NCBI GenBank assembly: GCA_947307055.1
Contig: CAMZHX010000001.1
Location: 185,085-249,084, forward strand
Length of the DNA stretch: 64,000 bases
Source: an uncultured Selenomonadales bacterium
Lineage (GTDB): Bacteria > Bacillota > Negativicutes > Selenomonadales > Selenomonadaceae
Direction: 5' to 3'
Below, piece after piece: positions 9,748-21,286 of the stretch. Each line of letters starts with the position of its first letter. Within the stretch, counting starts at the first letter, position 1. Position numbers and translations under genes: made by a program. The notes beneath the pieces are model-generated. The model saw only the letters and a program-made list of their open reading frames with translations. It was not told the DNA's origin and ran no database searches.

Positions 9748-10374
9748 ATGCCAACTGTAGCAGTTTACGATATGACGAATAACAAAGTCGGCGACCTCGA
9801 ACTCAGCGAAGAAATTTTCGGCGTAGAGATTAACGAAGGGCTGGTTCATCAAGCGGTTGTCATGCAAATGGCGTCGTGGAGACTGGGCACGCATGATACT
9901 AAAACTCGCGGCGAAGTTCGCGGCGGCGGCAAAAAGCCTTGGCGTCAAAAGGGTACGGGCAGAGCTCGTGCCGGTTCGCGCAGGAGTCCGCTTTGGCGCG
10001 GCGGCGGTACAATCTTCGGACCGCACCCCCGCAATTACGCTTTCAGCATGCCCCGCAAACAACGTCGCCTCGCAATTAAATGCGTCCTCACCGACAAAGT
10101 TAAGGGCGGTAATTTAATCGTCCTCGACGATTTGAACTTCGACGAGCCCAAGACGAAAAAATTTGTCGAGTTCCAAAAAACTTTCGGCGTTGACGGTTGC
10201 AAGTCGCTGTTCATTACCCGCGAGCTTATCGACAACGTGACGCGCTCTTCAAATAATCTGCAGAATGCTAAGGCAATCGCCGCACTTCAACTCAACGTCT
10301 ACGACATTCTCAACAGCGAAAAACTCTTCCTCACCAAAGACGCGGTTGCGAAAATCGAGGAGGTGTACGCCTGA
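9748..10374 (+). CDS. rplD: 50S ribosomal protein L4
   Basis: 208 residues. The exit-tunnel loop '[19 protein letters not shown]' is intact, with no insertion of the macrolide-resistance kind. In several bacteria L4 also represses its own operon, so it is the natural candidate ligand for the leader before rpsJ. Its TGA overlaps the rplW ATG by one base. Confidence 0.98.
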   Translation: MPTVAVYDMTNNKVGDLELSEEIFGVEINEGLVHQAVVMQMASWRLGTHDTKTRGEVRGGGKKPWRQKGTGRARAGSRRSPLWRGGGTIFGPHPRNYAFSMPRKQRRLAIKCVLTDKVKGGNLIVLDDLNFDEPKTKKFVEFQKTFGVDGCKSLFITRELIDNVTRSSNNLQNAKAIAALQLNVYDILNSEKLFLTKDAVAKIEEVYA

Positions 10375-10655
10375 TGGAAGCCAGAGACATTTTGATTAAG
10401 CCGCTTATCAGTGAGCGTTCGACTGATTTAATGCAGGACGGCAAATTTGTTTTCGTCGTCGACAAGCACGCTAATAAAATTCAAATCGCGCAGGCCGTCA
10501 AAGAAATTTTCAACGTGACGGTTGAGGACGTCAACACAATCAACGTTAAGGGCAAGACTAAGCGTCGCGGCCGCACGGTCGGCAAGACGGATAGCTATAA
10601 AAAAGCTATCGTCAAGCTTAAAGCCGGCGAAACTATCGAATTCTTCAGCGCATAA
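10374..10655 (+). CDS. rplW: 50S ribosomal protein L23
   Basis: 93 residues. '[11 protein letters not shown]' and '[15 protein letters not shown]' identify L23, which forms the docking site at the tunnel exit for trigger factor and SRP. The ATG overlaps the rplD stop (TGATG), suggesting translational coupling. Confidence 0.98.
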   Translation: MEARDILIKPLISERSTDLMQDGKFVFVVDKHANKIQIAQAVKEIFNVTVEDVNTINVKGKTKRRGRTVGKTDSYKKAIVKLKAGETIEFFSA

Positions 10656-10684
10656 AAATTTTTGACAAAGGAGGTAAAACGTAA

Positions 10685-11509
10685 GTGGGAATTAAATCTT
10701 TCAAGCCGTATACTCCCGGTCGTCGCCATATGACTGTTTCGACGTTCGAGGAAATTACGACAAGTAAGCCCGAAAAATCTTTGCTGGCTCCGCTCAAGAA
10801 AAAGGGCGGCCGCAATCAGCAAGGACGTTTGACGGTTCGTCATCAAGGCGGCGGCCATAAACGTCGCTATCGTATAATCGATTTCAAGCGCAACAAAGAC
10901 GGTATCCCCGCAAAAGTCGCCACGATTGAATACGATCCCAATCGCAGTGCTCGCATCGCCCTGCTCAATTACGCGGACGGCGAAAAGCGTTACATCATCG
11001 CGCCGAATGGTTTAAAGGTCGGCGACAAAGTCGAATCGGGCGCGGAAGCTGACATCAAAACCGGCAATGCTCTTCCGCTCAAAAATATTCCAGTCGGCAC
11101 GCTGATTCACAATATCGAAATGAAAATCGGCAAGGGCGGCCAACTCGTTCGCAGTGCGGGCGCGGCGGCTCAACTCATGGCTAAGGAAGGCAACTACGCG
11201 ACAATTCGTATGCCGTCGGGCGAGGTTCGCAAAGTTCACATCAACTGCCGCGCAACAATCGGTCAAGTCGGCAATCTCGACCACGAAAATATTACAATCG
11301 GTAAGGCTGGTCGCTCGCGCTGGTTGGGAATTCGTCCTGCTAATCGCGGCGTAGCTATGAACCCTGTAGACCATCCGCATGGCGGCGGTGAAGGTCGTAG
11401 CCCGGTCGGTCGCAAGCACCCTGTCACCAAGTGGGGCAAATGCGCTATGGGCGCGAAGACTCGCAAGAAGAAAGCGTCGGATAAATTGATTGTCCGTCGT
11501 CGCAAATAA
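10685..11509 (+). CDS. rplB: 50S ribosomal protein L2
   Basis: 274 residues, GTG start behind AAAGGAGG. '[16 protein letters not shown]' in the N-terminal RNA-binding part and '[13 protein letters not shown]' (peptidyl-transferase-proximal His) are both intact. Full length. Confidence 0.98.
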   Translation: MGIKSFKPYTPGRRHMTVSTFEEITTSKPEKSLLAPLKKKGGRNQQGRLTVRHQGGGHKRRYRIIDFKRNKDGIPAKVATIEYDPNRSARIALLNYADGEKRYIIAPNGLKVGDKVESGAEADIKTGNALPLKNIPVGTLIHNIEMKIGKGGQLVRSAGAAAQLMAKEGNYATIRMPSGEVRKVHINCRATIGQVGNLDHENITIGKAGRSRWLGIRPANRGVAMNPVDHPHGGGEGRSPVGRKHPVTKWGKCAMGAKTRKKKASDKLIVRRRK

Positions 11510-11533
11510 TTTCGGCGAAGGGAGGAAATAATT

Positions 11534-11815
11534 TTGTCAAGGTCTGTTAAGAAAGGGCCGTTCGTGCAGGAAAAACTTTTGGCTAAGGTCGAAGCTCTCA
11601 ACACCGCTAACGATAAAAAAGTTGTCCGCACCTGGTCGCGCAGTTCAACAATTCTTCCTGCATTCGTCGGACATACTATCGCCGTTCACGACGGCCGTAA
11701 ACATGTTCCCGTTTACATCACGGAAGATATGGTCGGGCATAAGCTCGGCGAATTCGCTCCGACTCGTACCTTTAAAGGGCACGCCGGCGAAGAACGCAAA
11801 ATGTCGCTTAAATAA
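11534..11815 (+). CDS. rpsS: 30S ribosomal protein S19
   Basis: 93 residues, TTG start. '[10 protein letters not shown]' and '[22 protein letters not shown]' are characteristic. Sits in the 30S head beside S13. Confidence 0.98.
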   Translation: MSRSVKKGPFVQEKLLAKVEALNTANDKKVVRTWSRSSTILPAFVGHTIAVHDGRKHVPVYITEDMVGHKLGEFAPTRTFKGHAGEERKMSLK

Positions 11816-11888
11816 GGGAAATGGGAAATGGGAAATGGGAAATGGGAAAAGTTAACTCCTAACTCCTACCTCCTAACTCCTAACTGAT
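11816..11888. repeat. heptanucleotide repeats between rpsS and rplV
   Basis: Four GGGAAAT units (period 7) followed by AACTCCT AACTCCT ACCTCCT AACTCCT AACTGAT. It begins within three bases of the rpsS stop and ends at the rplV Shine-Dalgarno region. Confidence 0.8.
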
Positions 11889-11907
11889 AGAAAGGGGGAA
11901 ATTATTC

Positions 11908-12270
11908 GTGGCAGAAGTCAAAGAAGCCAAAGCAATCGCCAAGTATGTAAGAATTGCGCCGCGTAAAGTCCGCATCGTCATGGATTTGATTCGCGGCAAA
12001 GACGTTGCTGACGCCTTCGCTATTCTGAAGTTCACGCCCAAACGCGGCGCGACGCTCATCAACAAAGTTCTCAAATCCGCCGTCGCCAATGCAGAAAATA
12101 ATTTCGACATGGACGCAGATAAACTTTACGTCTCAACTTGTTTTGTTGATGGTGGTCCGACAATCAAAAGGTATCACCCGCGCTCCAGAGGGCAAGCGTT
12201 CAGCATTCTCAAGCACACCTCGCATATCACGGTTGCCGTCAGCCAAAGGGAAAACGAAACTCAAGAATAA
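11908..12270 (+). CDS. rplV: 50S ribosomal protein L22
   Basis: 120 residues, GTG start behind AAAGGGGG. '[19 protein letters not shown]' and the tunnel beta-hairpin '[16 protein letters not shown]' identify L22. No deletion is seen in the hairpin. Confidence 0.98.
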   Translation: MAEVKEAKAIAKYVRIAPRKVRIVMDLIRGKDVADAFAILKFTPKRGATLINKVLKSAVANAENNFDMDADKLYVSTCFVDGGPTIKRYHPRSRGQAFSILKHTSHITVAVSQRENETQE

Positions 12271-12288
12271 AAGAAGGAGGGAAATAGT

Positions 12289-12966
12289 TTGGGTCAGAAG
12301 GTACATCCTCACGGAATACGCCTCGGCATAGTTAAGACTTGGGACGCGAAATGGTACGCCGATAAAGATTTCGCAACCAATCTTCACGAAGATATTAAAA
12401 TCCGCAAAGCCATTAAAACCGATAAACAATTAGCCTCGGCGGGCGTCTCGCGCATCGAAATTGAACGCTCGGAAAAACGCCTTAAGCTCACGATTCACAC
12501 TGCTAAACCTGGTATGGTTATCGGTCGCGGCGGCGCAGGCATTGAGGACATCAAAAATAAGCTCAAGAAATTCACTGATAAGCGCGTCGATATTAACATC
12601 ATGGAGATTCGCCAACCCGATTTGGACGCTCTGCTTGTCGCAGAAAATATCGCGTCGCAGTTGGAGCGCAGAATTGCTTTCCGCCGCGCTATGAAACAAG
12701 CTGTCGGAAGGACAATGCGTTTGGGCGCGAAGGGAATTAAAATTGCTTGCAGCGGTCGCTTAGGCGGCGCGGAAATTGCTCGCTCTGAATCCTATCGCGA
12801 AGGCTCCATTCCTCTGCACACTCTCCGCGCAGATATCGATTACGGATTCGCGGAGGCCAATACGACTTACGGGCGCATCGGCATAAAAGTCTGGATTTTC
12901 AAGGGCGAAATTCTTCCCGAAAAAAAGGACAAGGGCACCCGTCAAGCTGAAGGGGGCGACGCATAA
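12289..12966 (+). CDS. rpsC: 30S ribosomal protein S3
   Basis: 225 residues, TTG start with GAAGGAGGG. KH-type RNA-binding segment '[18 protein letters not shown]', then C-terminal '[13 protein letters not shown]'. At the mRNA entry channel. Its TAA shares one base with the rplP ATG. Confidence 0.98.
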   Translation: MGQKVHPHGIRLGIVKTWDAKWYADKDFATNLHEDIKIRKAIKTDKQLASAGVSRIEIERSEKRLKLTIHTAKPGMVIGRGGAGIEDIKNKLKKFTDKRVDINIMEIRQPDLDALLVAENIASQLERRIAFRRAMKQAVGRTMRLGAKGIKIACSGRLGGAEIARSESYREGSIPLHTLRADIDYGFAEANTTYGRIGIKVWIFKGEILPEKKDKGTRQAEGGDA

Positions 12967-13514
12967 TGTTGATTCCAAAAAGAACAAAGTATCGCAAACA
13001 ATTTCGCGGCCGCATGAAGGGTAAATCTAATCGCGGCAATACAATCGCTCACGGGCAATACGGCTTAGTTGCATTGGAGCCGGCGTGGATTACCAATCGC
13101 CAAATCGAGGCGGCTCGTATCGCAATGACACGTTATATCCGTCGCGGCGGTCAAGTCTGGATTAAAATTTTCCCCGATAAGCCCGTCACTGCAAAGCCCG
13201 CTGAAACTCGTATGGGTTCCGGTAAAGGCTCGCCTGAATACTGGGTTGCCGTCGTCAAGCCTGGTCGCGTGCTCTTTGAAATGGCCGGCGTTCCTAAAGA
13301 AATTGCCGCAGAAGCTATGCGCCTCGCAGGTCACAAGCTCCCCATTAAAACTAAATTCATCGCCAGCGACCATCAAGGCGACGTTTATATCCCCGTCGTC
13401 AATGAATCCCTCGCTGATGCTAAGCGCGCCGCTCATGCCGCCTACGAAGCTGAACATCAAGCCGAAGCGACCGCTACTGAGGCTAAACCCACTGAAGGCG
13501 GTGATAAAGCATGA
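12966..13514 (+). CDS. rplP: 50S ribosomal protein L16 with C-terminal extension
   Basis: 182 residues; most L16 proteins have about 135-147. The core is normal ('[19 protein letters not shown]', '[17 protein letters not shown]', '[19 protein letters not shown]'). About 40 extra C-terminal residues are Ala/Glu-rich and look disordered or helical ('[18 protein letters not shown]'). L16 stabilises the A-site tRNA elbow region. The stop overlaps the rpmC start (ATGA). Confidence 0.97.
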   Translation: MLIPKRTKYRKQFRGRMKGKSNRGNTIAHGQYGLVALEPAWITNRQIEAARIAMTRYIRRGGQVWIKIFPDKPVTAKPAETRMGSGKGSPEYWVAVVKPGRVLFEMAGVPKEIAAEAMRLAGHKLPIKTKFIASDHQGDVYIPVVNESLADAKRAAHAAYEAEHQAEATATEAKPTEGGDKA

Positions 13515-13711
13515 AGGTTAACGAAATCCGCGATATGAATCCCGACGAACAAGCCGAGAAAATTAAATCCCTCAAGGAAGAACTCTTTAACCTCCGCTTC
13601 CAACACGCTACAGGGCAGCTCGAAAACCCTATGCGTATTCGCGAAGTCAAACGCTCTATCGCTCAAATTAAAACTATTCAGCGCGAAGTCCAACTCGGCA
13701 TTCGGCAATAA
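13511..13711 (+). CDS. rpmC: 50S ribosomal protein L29
   Basis: 66 residues, two-helix protein near the exit tunnel: '[17 protein letters not shown]' and '[16 protein letters not shown]'. ATGA overlap with rplP indicates coupled translation. Confidence 0.97.
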   Translation: MKVNEIRDMNPDEQAEKIKSLKEELFNLRFQHATGQLENPMRIREVKRSIAQIKTIQREVQLGIRQ

Positions 13712-13723
13712 GGAGGTGTCATG

Positions 13724-13981
13724 ATGCCCGAACGTAACGAACGTAAAACCCGCGTCGGTGTCGTCGTCAGCGATAAAATGCAGAAAACTATCGTCGTTTC
13801 AATTCAAGAGCTCGTTCAACATAAGCTCTATAAAAAATCCGTCAAGCGCACCGTTAAATTCATGGCTCACGACGAAAATAACGAAGCTCACATCGGCGAT
13901 AAAGTTTCTATCATGGAAACGCGCCCGCTCTCTAAACATAAACGCTGGAGACTCGTCAGCATCGTTGAAAAAGCTAAGTAG
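13724..13981 (+). CDS. rpsQ: 30S ribosomal protein S17
   Basis: 85 residues. Two ATGs are adjacent; AGGAGG lies too close to the first (13721), so the second is chosen. OB-fold with '[19 protein letters not shown]' and '[18 protein letters not shown]'. Early 16S rRNA binder. Confidence 0.97.
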   Translation: MPERNERKTRVGVVVSDKMQKTIVVSIQELVQHKLYKKSVKRTVKFMAHDENNEAHIGDKVSIMETRPLSKHKRWRLVSIVEKAK

Positions 13982-14020
13982 ACTAGGAACTAGGAATTAG
14001 GAACTGGGAACTAGTAGAAA
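13980..14020. repeat. heptanucleotide repeat between rpsQ and rplN
   Basis: CTAGGAA CTAGGAA TTAGGAA CTGGGAA CTAG, directly after the rpsQ stop and ending at the rplN Shine-Dalgarno (AAAGGAG). Confidence 0.8.
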
Positions 14021-14033
14021 GGAGATTGAAAAC

Positions 14034-14402
14034 GTGATTCAGCAACAATCCCGCCTCAACGTCGCTGATAACACCGGCGCAAAGGAAATCATGTGTATTC
14101 GCGTGCTCGGCGGCTCCTTCCGTCGCTACGCCAATATCGGTGATATTATCGTCGCGTCCGTCAAATCAGCTACGCCCGGCGGTCAAGTCAAAAAGGGCGA
14201 TGTCGTTAAAGCCGTCGTCGTCCGCTCCAAAAAGGGTCTGCGCCGCCCCGACGGCTCCTATATTCGTTTCGACGAAAACGCCGCCGTCATCATCAAAGAA
14301 GATAAAACCCCGCGCGGCACTCGTATTTTCGGACCCGTCGCTCGCGAACTCCGCGACAAAGATTTTATGAAAATAATTTCACTCGCTCCGGAAGTCCTCT
14401 AA
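14034..14402 (+). CDS. rplN: 50S ribosomal protein L14
   Basis: 122 residues, GTG start. '[22 protein letters not shown]' and '[23 protein letters not shown]' are unmistakable. Intersubunit-bridge protein and binding site of the silencing factor RsfS. Confidence 0.98.
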   Translation: MIQQQSRLNVADNTGAKEIMCIRVLGGSFRRYANIGDIIVASVKSATPGGQVKKGDVVKAVVVRSKKGLRRPDGSYIRFDENAAVIIKEDKTPRGTRIFGPVARELRDKDFMKIISLAPEVL

Positions 14403-14445
14403 AATCAATGCGTAATGCGTAATGCGCAATGCGTAATGGAAAGGA
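14403..14445. repeat. heptanucleotide repeat between rplN and rplX
   Basis: GCGTAAT GCGTAAT GCGCAAT GCGTAAT, followed directly by GGAAAGGAG of rplX. Confidence 0.8.
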
Positions 14446-14456
14446 GTTGTTAAATC

Positions 14457-14777
14457 TTGTCTCTCGTTAAACTTCACGTGAAAAAGGGCGATACCGTTCA
14501 AGTCCTCTCCGGCAAGGATAAGGGGAAGCAGGGCAAAATTATTTCCGCTATGCCTAACGCCGGCAAGGTCGTCGTCGAAGGCGTCAACAAAGTTAAACGT
14601 CATTCCAAACCCTCAGTCAAAACTCCCAACGGCGGCATCGTTACTAAGGAAATGCCCCTTAACGCTTGCAAAGTCCAACTCGTTTGCCCCTCGTGCAATA
14701 AGCCCACTCGTATCGCTCATAAACAAGTAAACGGTAAAAACGCTCGCGTCTGTAAAAAATGCGGCGAACTCATTTAG
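14457..14777 (+). CDS. rplX: 50S ribosomal protein L24
   Basis: 106 residues, TTG start. KOW motif '[20 protein letters not shown]' at the N-terminus. The C-terminus carries a four-cysteine zinc ribbon 'CPSC..' and 'CKKC', a C+ form of L24. Assembly initiator on 23S rRNA. Confidence 0.97.
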   Translation: MSLVKLHVKKGDTVQVLSGKDKGKQGKIISAMPNAGKVVVEGVNKVKRHSKPSVKTPNGGIVTKEMPLNACKVQLVCPSCNKPTRIAHKQVNGKNARVCKKCGELI

Positions 14778-14791
14778 AAAGGAGGCTTAAT

Positions 14792-15334
14792 ATGTCCAGG
14801 CTTTCCGACAAATACAAAGCTGAAGTTATCCCCGCGCTTATGAAGAAGTTCAACTACAAGAACGTTATGCAAGTCCCTAAGCTCGAAAAAATCGTAATCA
14901 ACATGGCTTGCGGCGATGCCGTCGGCAATCAAAAAGTCCTCGAATCCGCTATGGCTGACTTAACCGCTATCGCCGGTCAAAAACCTGTCATCACTCGCGC
15001 TCGCAAATCCCTTGCCGCGTGGAAACTCCGTAAGGGTATGGCGATTGGTTGCAAAGTCACTCTGCGCGGCCGCCGTATGTATGAATTCCTCGATAAGTTC
15101 ATGAATATCGCGCTGCCTCGCGTCCGCGACTTCAGAGGCGTCAATCGCAATTCCTTCGACGGCAGAGGCAATTACGCTCTCGGCGTCAAAGAACAGCTCA
15201 TCTTCCCCGAAATCGATTACGACAAAATCGATAAAATTCGCGGCATGGATATAATCATAACGACCACCGCTCACTCCGACGAAGAGGCAAGAGAATTCCT
15301 CGCCCTCATGGGTATGCCCTTCGCTAATGCGTAA
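14792..15334 (+). CDS. rplE: 50S ribosomal protein L5
   Basis: 180 residues from the ATG at 14792, which has AAAGGAGG in front; the 11 upstream residues in the ORF track overlap rplX out of frame and are discarded. '[16 protein letters not shown]' and '[24 protein letters not shown]' identify L5, which binds 5S rRNA and the P-site tRNA. Confidence 0.98.
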   Translation: MSRLSDKYKAEVIPALMKKFNYKNVMQVPKLEKIVINMACGDAVGNQKVLESAMADLTAIAGQKPVITRARKSLAAWKLRKGMAIGCKVTLRGRRMYEFLDKFMNIALPRVRDFRGVNRNSFDGRGNYALGVKEQLIFPEIDYDKIDKIRGMDIIITTTAHSDEEAREFLALMGMPFANA

Positions 15335-15355
15335 TCGAAAGGAAGTGATTATCAA

Positions 15356-15541
15356 ATGGCTAAGAAAGCTTTAATCGAAAAGTGGTCTAAGAAACCTAAA
15401 TTCTCGACTCGCGCTTACAACCGCTGCAAAATTTGCGGCCGCCCTCACGGCTATATTCGCAAGTTCCAAATGTGCCGTATCTGCTTCCGTGAACAATCCT
15501 ACGCCGGCGCAATCCCCGGCATCACTAAATCCAGTTGGTAA
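15356..15541 (+). CDS. rpsN: 30S ribosomal protein S14, zinc (type Z) form
   Basis: 61 residues with '[20 protein letters not shown]', the four-cysteine zinc site of the short S14 form. '[18 protein letters not shown]' is the expected C-terminus. Followed not by the usual short gap but by 386 bases holding a decayed element before rpsH. Confidence 0.98.
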   Translation: MAKKALIEKWSKKPKFSTRAYNRCKICGRPHGYIRKFQMCRICFREQSYAGAIPGITKSSW

Positions 15542-15912
15542 AATCTTTTTAAAGCCTTATCGGGTGATAAGGTCTGTGGCAGAGGTCGCCGAGTGCTTAA
15601 TAGCTACCCGTCCAAGGTCTGAGGAGTTGAGGACTGTCACGGAGCCCAGCATAAACAAGAGCGAAAACCAAGCAATGACGGTTTGTGCATCGAACAGATA
15701 GACTTTTGGTAAATATTACGAAAGGACAAAATCGTTACTGGTATTGCAAGTAAGTCACCTGTCAAGACACTTGCAATATGTACCCGTACGTTAGCGGGGA
15801 ATTCACGCCTGTGGAGAGTTATACCAGCGAGAGTAGCTCCGGCAAAATCGAACTCGTTGAAGCAGGAATGGGACTTAAAGATTCTAAAAATTTTTTGTAA
15901 GTTCTCAGTAAC
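15542..15912 (+). mobile_element. decayed IS200/IS605-type TnpB 3' end with omega-RNA-like tail
   Basis: Fills the 386-base gap between rpsN and rpsH. It opens with a perfect 7-bp hairpin CCTTATC-gggt-GATAAGG (15555-15572), like the subterminal palindromes of this family. Downstream, one frame reads a zinc-ribbon-like 'WYCK', then 'QDTCNM' and 'SGEFTPVES..VEAG'; another reads 'RGIHACGEL'. Both resemble known TnpB C-termini, as expected when the underlying RNA (omega RNA) is conserved and the protein is not. Stops and frameshifts mean no intact protein. No TnpA. Identification rests on remembered family patterns and is moderate. Confidence 0.5.
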
Positions 15913-15927
15913 GGATATCGGTTTCCT

Positions 15928-16326
15928 ATGGCAATGACTGATCCTATTGCGGATATGCTCACGCGCATTCGCAATGCCAATTCTGTCTACCACGAGAAAG
16001 TGGAAATTCCCGGCTCGAAAATCAAAATCGCTATCGCCGAAGTTCTCAAGCGGGAAGGCTATATCAAAGATTATCGCTTCGTTGACGACGATAAGCAGGG
16101 CGTTTTGACCGTCCAGCTTAAATACGGTCCCGAACGCGAAAAAGTTATTACGGGCATTAAGCGCATCTCCAGACCAGGCCTGCGTCAATATTCTAAGAGG
16201 AAGGATCTTCCTCGCGTACTCGGCGGGCTCGGTATCGCGATTATCTCGACTTCGCAAGGAATCATGAGCGACAAGCAAGCTCGCAAAATCGGTCTCGGCG
16301 GCGAAGTCATCGCTCACGTCTGGTAA
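15928..16326 (+). CDS. rpsH: 30S ribosomal protein S8
   Basis: 132 residues: '[28 protein letters not shown]' and '[33 protein letters not shown]'. Central 16S rRNA binder and, in enterobacteria, the spc-operon repressor. Unlike its neighbours it has no visible Shine-Dalgarno (upstream reads CGGTTTCCT), probably because the preceding element inserted close to the start; a second ATG lies at 15934. Confidence 0.97.
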   Translation: MAMTDPIADMLTRIRNANSVYHEKVEIPGSKIKIAIAEVLKREGYIKDYRFVDDDKQGVLTVQLKYGPEREKVITGIKRISRPGLRQYSKRKDLPRVLGGLGIAIISTSQGIMSDKQARKIGLGGEVIAHVW

Positions 16327-16402
16327 AGCAATTAGGAATTTGGAATTAGGAATTAGGAATGAAAACCCTTTTCCCTTCTCCCATCTCCCTTATCCCTAAA
16401 TT
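16327..16402. repeat. heptanucleotide repeats between rpsH and rplF
   Basis: GGAATTT GGAATTA GGAATTA GGAAT followed by CCCTTTT CCCTTCT CCCATCT CCCTTAT CCCT. Purine arm then pyrimidine arm, starting a few bases after the rpsH stop. Confidence 0.8.
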
Positions 16403-16414
16403 GGAGGTGCTAAC

Positions 16415-16966
16415 ATGTCACGAATTGGAAGAGCACCAATACATATTCCCGCCGGCGTCACCGTAAGTGTCGGCGAAGATAATTTGGTGCATGTCAAAGG
16501 TCCCAAGGGCGAATTGTCCCGCAAGATCTCTACGGAAATGAAAATAAGCATTGAGGACGGCGTCTTGACGGTGGCACGCCCCTCGGACGATAAAACGCAT
16601 AGAAGTCTGCACGGTCTCAGCCGCACGCTGATTAACAATATGGTCGTCGGCGTCACGCAAGGTTTCACTAAAAATCTTGAAATCGCCGGTGTTGGCTATC
16701 GTGCCGCTAAGCAGGGCAAAAATTTAAATCTGTCGCTCGGCTACTCTCACCCCGTCATTATCGAGCCGCCCGCAGGTATAACCCTTGAGGCTCCCACAGC
16801 TACGACAATCACTGTTCACGGCATCGATAAGGAATTGGTCGGCGCGGTCGCGGCTAACATTCGCGGTTGGCGCGAGCCCGAACCCTATAAGGGCAAAGGC
16901 ATCAAGTACGCCGGCGAGCACATCAGACGCAAGGAAGGTAAAGCCGGCGCGAAAGGCAAGAAGTAA
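16415..16966 (+). CDS. rplF: 50S ribosomal protein L6
   Basis: 183 residues. '[19 protein letters not shown]', '[10 protein letters not shown]' and the C-terminal rRNA-binding '[23 protein letters not shown]' are all intact. Sits near the GTPase-associated centre. Followed unexpectedly by a VOC-family gene instead of rplR. Confidence 0.98.
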   Translation: MSRIGRAPIHIPAGVTVSVGEDNLVHVKGPKGELSRKISTEMKISIEDGVLTVARPSDDKTHRSLHGLSRTLINNMVVGVTQGFTKNLEIAGVGYRAAKQGKNLNLSLGYSHPVIIEPPAGITLEAPTATTITVHGIDKELVGAVAANIRGWREPEPYKGKGIKYAGEHIRRKEGKAGAKGKK

Positions 16967-16981
16967 TTCGGAGGCATAATC

Positions 16982-17371
16982 ATGAACATTGAACACGTTG
17001 CCATCTACGTCAATAATTTGGAAGTCGAGAAATCCTTTTTCGTTAAATACTTCGGCGCGAAGGCCAGCGAAAAATATACCAACTTTCAAGGCGACTTCAA
17101 AAGTTATTTCCTGACCTTCGACAACGGCTCGCGTTTGGAAATTATGCACCGGCAAAGTATGATTGACCCCAAGAAAGCTAAATATCGTTCGGGCTATCAC
17201 CATATCGCGATTCAAGTCGGCGATAAGAAGAAAGTCGAAGAGCTGACAAGAATCATGGAAGATGACGGGATTTATATCGTGGCGGCTCCGCGCAAGACCG
17301 GCGACGGTTATTACGCCAGCATAGTCGCTGACCCCGAAGATAACGAAATTGAACTTCTTGCGGGAGAATAA
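16982..17371 (+). CDS. VOC-family (glyoxalase/dioxygenase-like) metalloprotein inside the spc operon
   Basis: 129 residues forming one complete vicinal-oxygen-chelate domain with two beta-alpha-beta-beta-beta units. All four expected metal ligands are visible: H5 ('IEHVAIYV'), E53 ('RLEIMH'), H74 ('YHHIAIQVG') and E124 ('NEIELLAGE'). Close relatives include lactoylglutathione-lyase-like and bleomycin-resistance-like proteins; the substrate cannot be told. It has its own GGAGG, sits 15 bases after rplF and 17 before rplR, same strand, so it should be co-transcribed with ribosomal proteins. This is not a standard member of the spc operon. Codon use resembles that of its neighbours. Confidence 0.93.
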   Translation: MNIEHVAIYVNNLEVEKSFFVKYFGAKASEKYTNFQGDFKSYFLTFDNGSRLEIMHRQSMIDPKKAKYRSGYHHIAIQVGDKKKVEELTRIMEDDGIYIVAAPRKTGDGYYASIVADPEDNEIELLAGE

Positions 17372-17388
17372 GGAAGGAGGCATAATCT

Positions 17389-17748
17389 GTGCTTCTTAAA
17401 GCAGATAAAAATGAATTGCGCCAAAAGAGACATTTGCGCGTGCGCAAGAACGTAGCAGGTACGGCTGAACGTCCGCGCTTGAATGTGTTCCGCTCGCTCA
17501 AACATATTTATGCGCAAGTCATTGATGACGATAAAGGCATAACGTTGGCGGCGGCAAGCTCGGTCGAAAAAGATTTCGACGGCAAAGGCGGCAACATTGC
17601 GGCGGCTAAGGCTGTCGGCGCGGCGATTGCTAAAAAGGCTCTCGAAAAAGGCATTAGCGAAGTTGTTTTTGATCGCGGCGGCTATATCTATCATGGGCGC
17701 GTTGCCGCATTGGCTCAAGCAGCTCGCGAGGCCGGTTTGAAATTCTAA
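17389..17748 (+). CDS. rplR: 50S ribosomal protein L18
   Basis: 119 residues, GTG start behind AAGGAGG. '[19 protein letters not shown]' and '[17 protein letters not shown]' identify the 5S rRNA-binding protein L18. Confidence 0.98.
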   Translation: MLLKADKNELRQKRHLRVRKNVAGTAERPRLNVFRSLKHIYAQVIDDDKGITLAAASSVEKDFDGKGGNIAAAKAVGAAIAKKALEKGISEVVFDRGGYIYHGRVAALAQAAREAGLKF

Positions 17749-17766
17749 AGCAAGGGAGGTTACATA

Positions 17767-18267
17767 ATGCCCCGAAATGAAACTGAAACTCCCGAATTCG
17801 AGGAGAAGGTTGTTTTTATAAATCGCGTTGCTAAGGTCGTCAAAGGCGGTCGCAGATTTTCATTCAGCGCGCTGGTCGTCGTCGGCAATCGCAATGGCAA
17901 AGTTGGCGTCGGACTCGGCAAAGCCGCTGAAGTTCCCGAAGCGATTCGCAAAGGCGTAGACGATGCAAAGAAAAATTTAATCGAGGTCGCGCTCAAGGAA
18001 CGTTCGATTCCTCATGGCGTAGTTGGCGTATTCGGCGCGGGCAGAGTTATGTTGCGTCCGGCGTCCAAAGGTACCGGCGTTATCGCGGGCGGTCCCGCTC
18101 GTGCAGTGCTTGAACTCGCCGGCGTTCACGACATCTTGACTAAGTCGCTCGGCTCGTCCAATCCCAATAACATGGTTCGCGCTACGCTCGAAGGTTTAAA
18201 AATGTTGAAACGTGCCGAAGTCGTCGCCGAATTGCGCGGCAAAACTGTTGCGGAGCTTTTTAAGTAA
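17767..18267 (+). CDS. rpsE: 30S ribosomal protein S5
   Basis: 166 residues. '[22 protein letters not shown]' and '[21 protein letters not shown]' mark the double-stranded RNA-binding and S5 C-terminal domains. Works in decoding fidelity. Confidence 0.98.
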   Translation: MPRNETETPEFEEKVVFINRVAKVVKGGRRFSFSALVVVGNRNGKVGVGLGKAAEVPEAIRKGVDDAKKNLIEVALKERSIPHGVVGVFGAGRVMLRPASKGTGVIAGGPARAVLELAGVHDILTKSLGSSNPNNMVRATLEGLKMLKRAEVVAELRGKTVAELFK

Positions 18268-18280
18268 GGAGGGCTGAACT

Positions 18281-18484
18281 GTGGCTAAATTGAAAATCAC
18301 ATTGGTCAGAAGTGTTATCGGCCGTCCGGAAACTCAACGCAAAACAGTTCGCTCGCTCGGTCTGCGCAAGTTGAATTCCTTTTCGATTCTGCCCGATGAC
18401 CCGACAATCCGCGGACAAATTCACAAGGTCGAACATCTCGTGAAGGTCGAAGAAGTCGCGGATAAGGTTGCACTTGATAAATAA
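18281..18484 (+). CDS. rpmD: 50S ribosomal protein L30
   Basis: 67 residues, slightly longer than the usual ~60, with GTG start. '[29 protein letters not shown]' is diagnostic; a short charged tail '[11 protein letters not shown]' accounts for the extra length. Confidence 0.97.
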   Translation: MAKLKITLVRSVIGRPETQRKTVRSLGLRKLNSFSILPDDPTIRGQIHKVEHLVKVEEVADKVALDK

Positions 18485-18502
18485 TCGAAAGGGGGTTGGA
18501 AA

Positions 18503-18943
18503 ATGAAACTTCATGAACTTAAACCGACCGACGGAGCGCGCGTGGATAAAGTTCGCGTGGGACGCGGTACGGGTTCGGGTTGCGGCAAGACTTCCGGTCG
18601 CGGTCACAAAGGGCAAAAGTCTCGCAGTGGCGGCGGAGTTCGTCCGGGCTTTGAAGGCGGGCAGATGCCGATTTATCGTCGCCTGCCTAAACGCGGCTTC
18701 CAAAATATTTGGCGCAAAGAATATGCCGAAGTCAACGTCGCGACGCTCAATGTGTTCGATGATGATATGACGGTCGACGCGGTCGCGCTCGTCGAAATGG
18801 GGATTCTCAAAAATGTCCTCGACGGCGTCAGGATTCTCGGCGACGGCGAATTGACTAAGAAATTAACAGTCAGGGCGCAAGGTTTCACGAAAAGCGCGAT
18901 TAAAAAGATAGAGGCGGCAGGCGGCACGACGGAGGTAATATAA
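18503..18943 (+). CDS. rplO: 50S ribosomal protein L15
   Basis: 146 residues. N-terminal extension '[24 protein letters not shown]' that threads into 23S rRNA and the globular C-terminal domain are present. One base separates its stop from the secY GTG. Confidence 0.98.
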   Translation: MKLHELKPTDGARVDKVRVGRGTGSGCGKTSGRGHKGQKSRSGGGVRPGFEGGQMPIYRRLPKRGFQNIWRKEYAEVNVATLNVFDDDMTVDAVALVEMGILKNVLDGVRILGDGELTKKLTVRAQGFTKSAIKKIEAAGGTTEVI

Positions 18944-18944
18944 A

Positions 18945-20859
<1,915 letters not shown>

Positions 20860-20874
20860 ATCGGGGGTGACGAA

Positions 20875-21093
20875 ATGTCTAAGCAAGACGTAATCGAAGT
20901 CGAAGGTAAAGTTTTAGAGGCTCTGCCTAATGCGATGTTTCAAGTGGAGTTGGAGAACGGGCATAAAGTTTTGGCGCACGTTTCCGGCAAAATCCGCATG
21001 AACTTTATCCGCATACTTCCAGGCGACAAAGTGACAATCGAGCTCACACCCTACGACCTTTCGCGCGGGCGCATCACCTACCGTTTCAAATAA
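20875..21093 (+). CDS. infA: translation initiation factor IF-1
   Basis: 72 residues, single OB fold: '[34 protein letters not shown]' and '[11 protein letters not shown]'. RBS GGGGGTGA. Last gene before a three-hairpin repeat and a new promoter. Confidence 0.98.
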   Translation: MSKQDVIEVEGKVLEALPNAMFQVELENGHKVLAHVSGKIRMNFIRILPGDKVTIELTPYDLSRGRITYRFK

Positions 21094-21174
21094 TTTCTTA
21101 TGGTCGAGAGAAAAATTTTTCGGCTTACGTGGTCGAGAAATTTTTTTTGCACCCGTCAAATTTCAATGAAAGCT

Positions 21175-21280
21175 CCGGCCGTCATGGACGACGGCCGCCG
21201 GCAACAGAAACATGGATGTTTCTTTGCCGGTAGCGGCTTTCTTTGCTTACTTTCTTTGCCGCCCACAAAGAAAGTAAGTT
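21175..21280 (+). repeat. three-hairpin repeat, copy A
   Basis: Three consecutive inverted repeats: GGCCGTC..GACGGCC (21177-21196), CCGGCAA..TTGCCGG with inner GAAACAT/ATGTTTC (21198-21230), and CTTACTTTCTTTG/CAAAGAAAGTAAG (21246-21278). Between infA and rpmJ. Two more copies lie at 39801 and, inverted, at 41107. Confidence 0.85.
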
Positions 21281-21286
21281 AAACAC

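Noticed and set aside
15489-15701. 70-residue ORF running out of rpsN
   Set aside because: It overlaps rpsN in another frame and reads the left part of the decayed element; no start signal.
15542-15912. tmRNA, RNase P RNA or group II intron in the rpsN-rpsH gap
   Set aside because: None of the diagnostic cores (tmRNA ends, GAGGAAAGTCCG of RNase P, intron domain V) is present, while TnpB-like codons are.
21100-21282. 60-residue ORF after infA
   Set aside because: It translates the three-hairpin repeat; the same DNA at 41.1 kb reads differently and no ribosome site is present.
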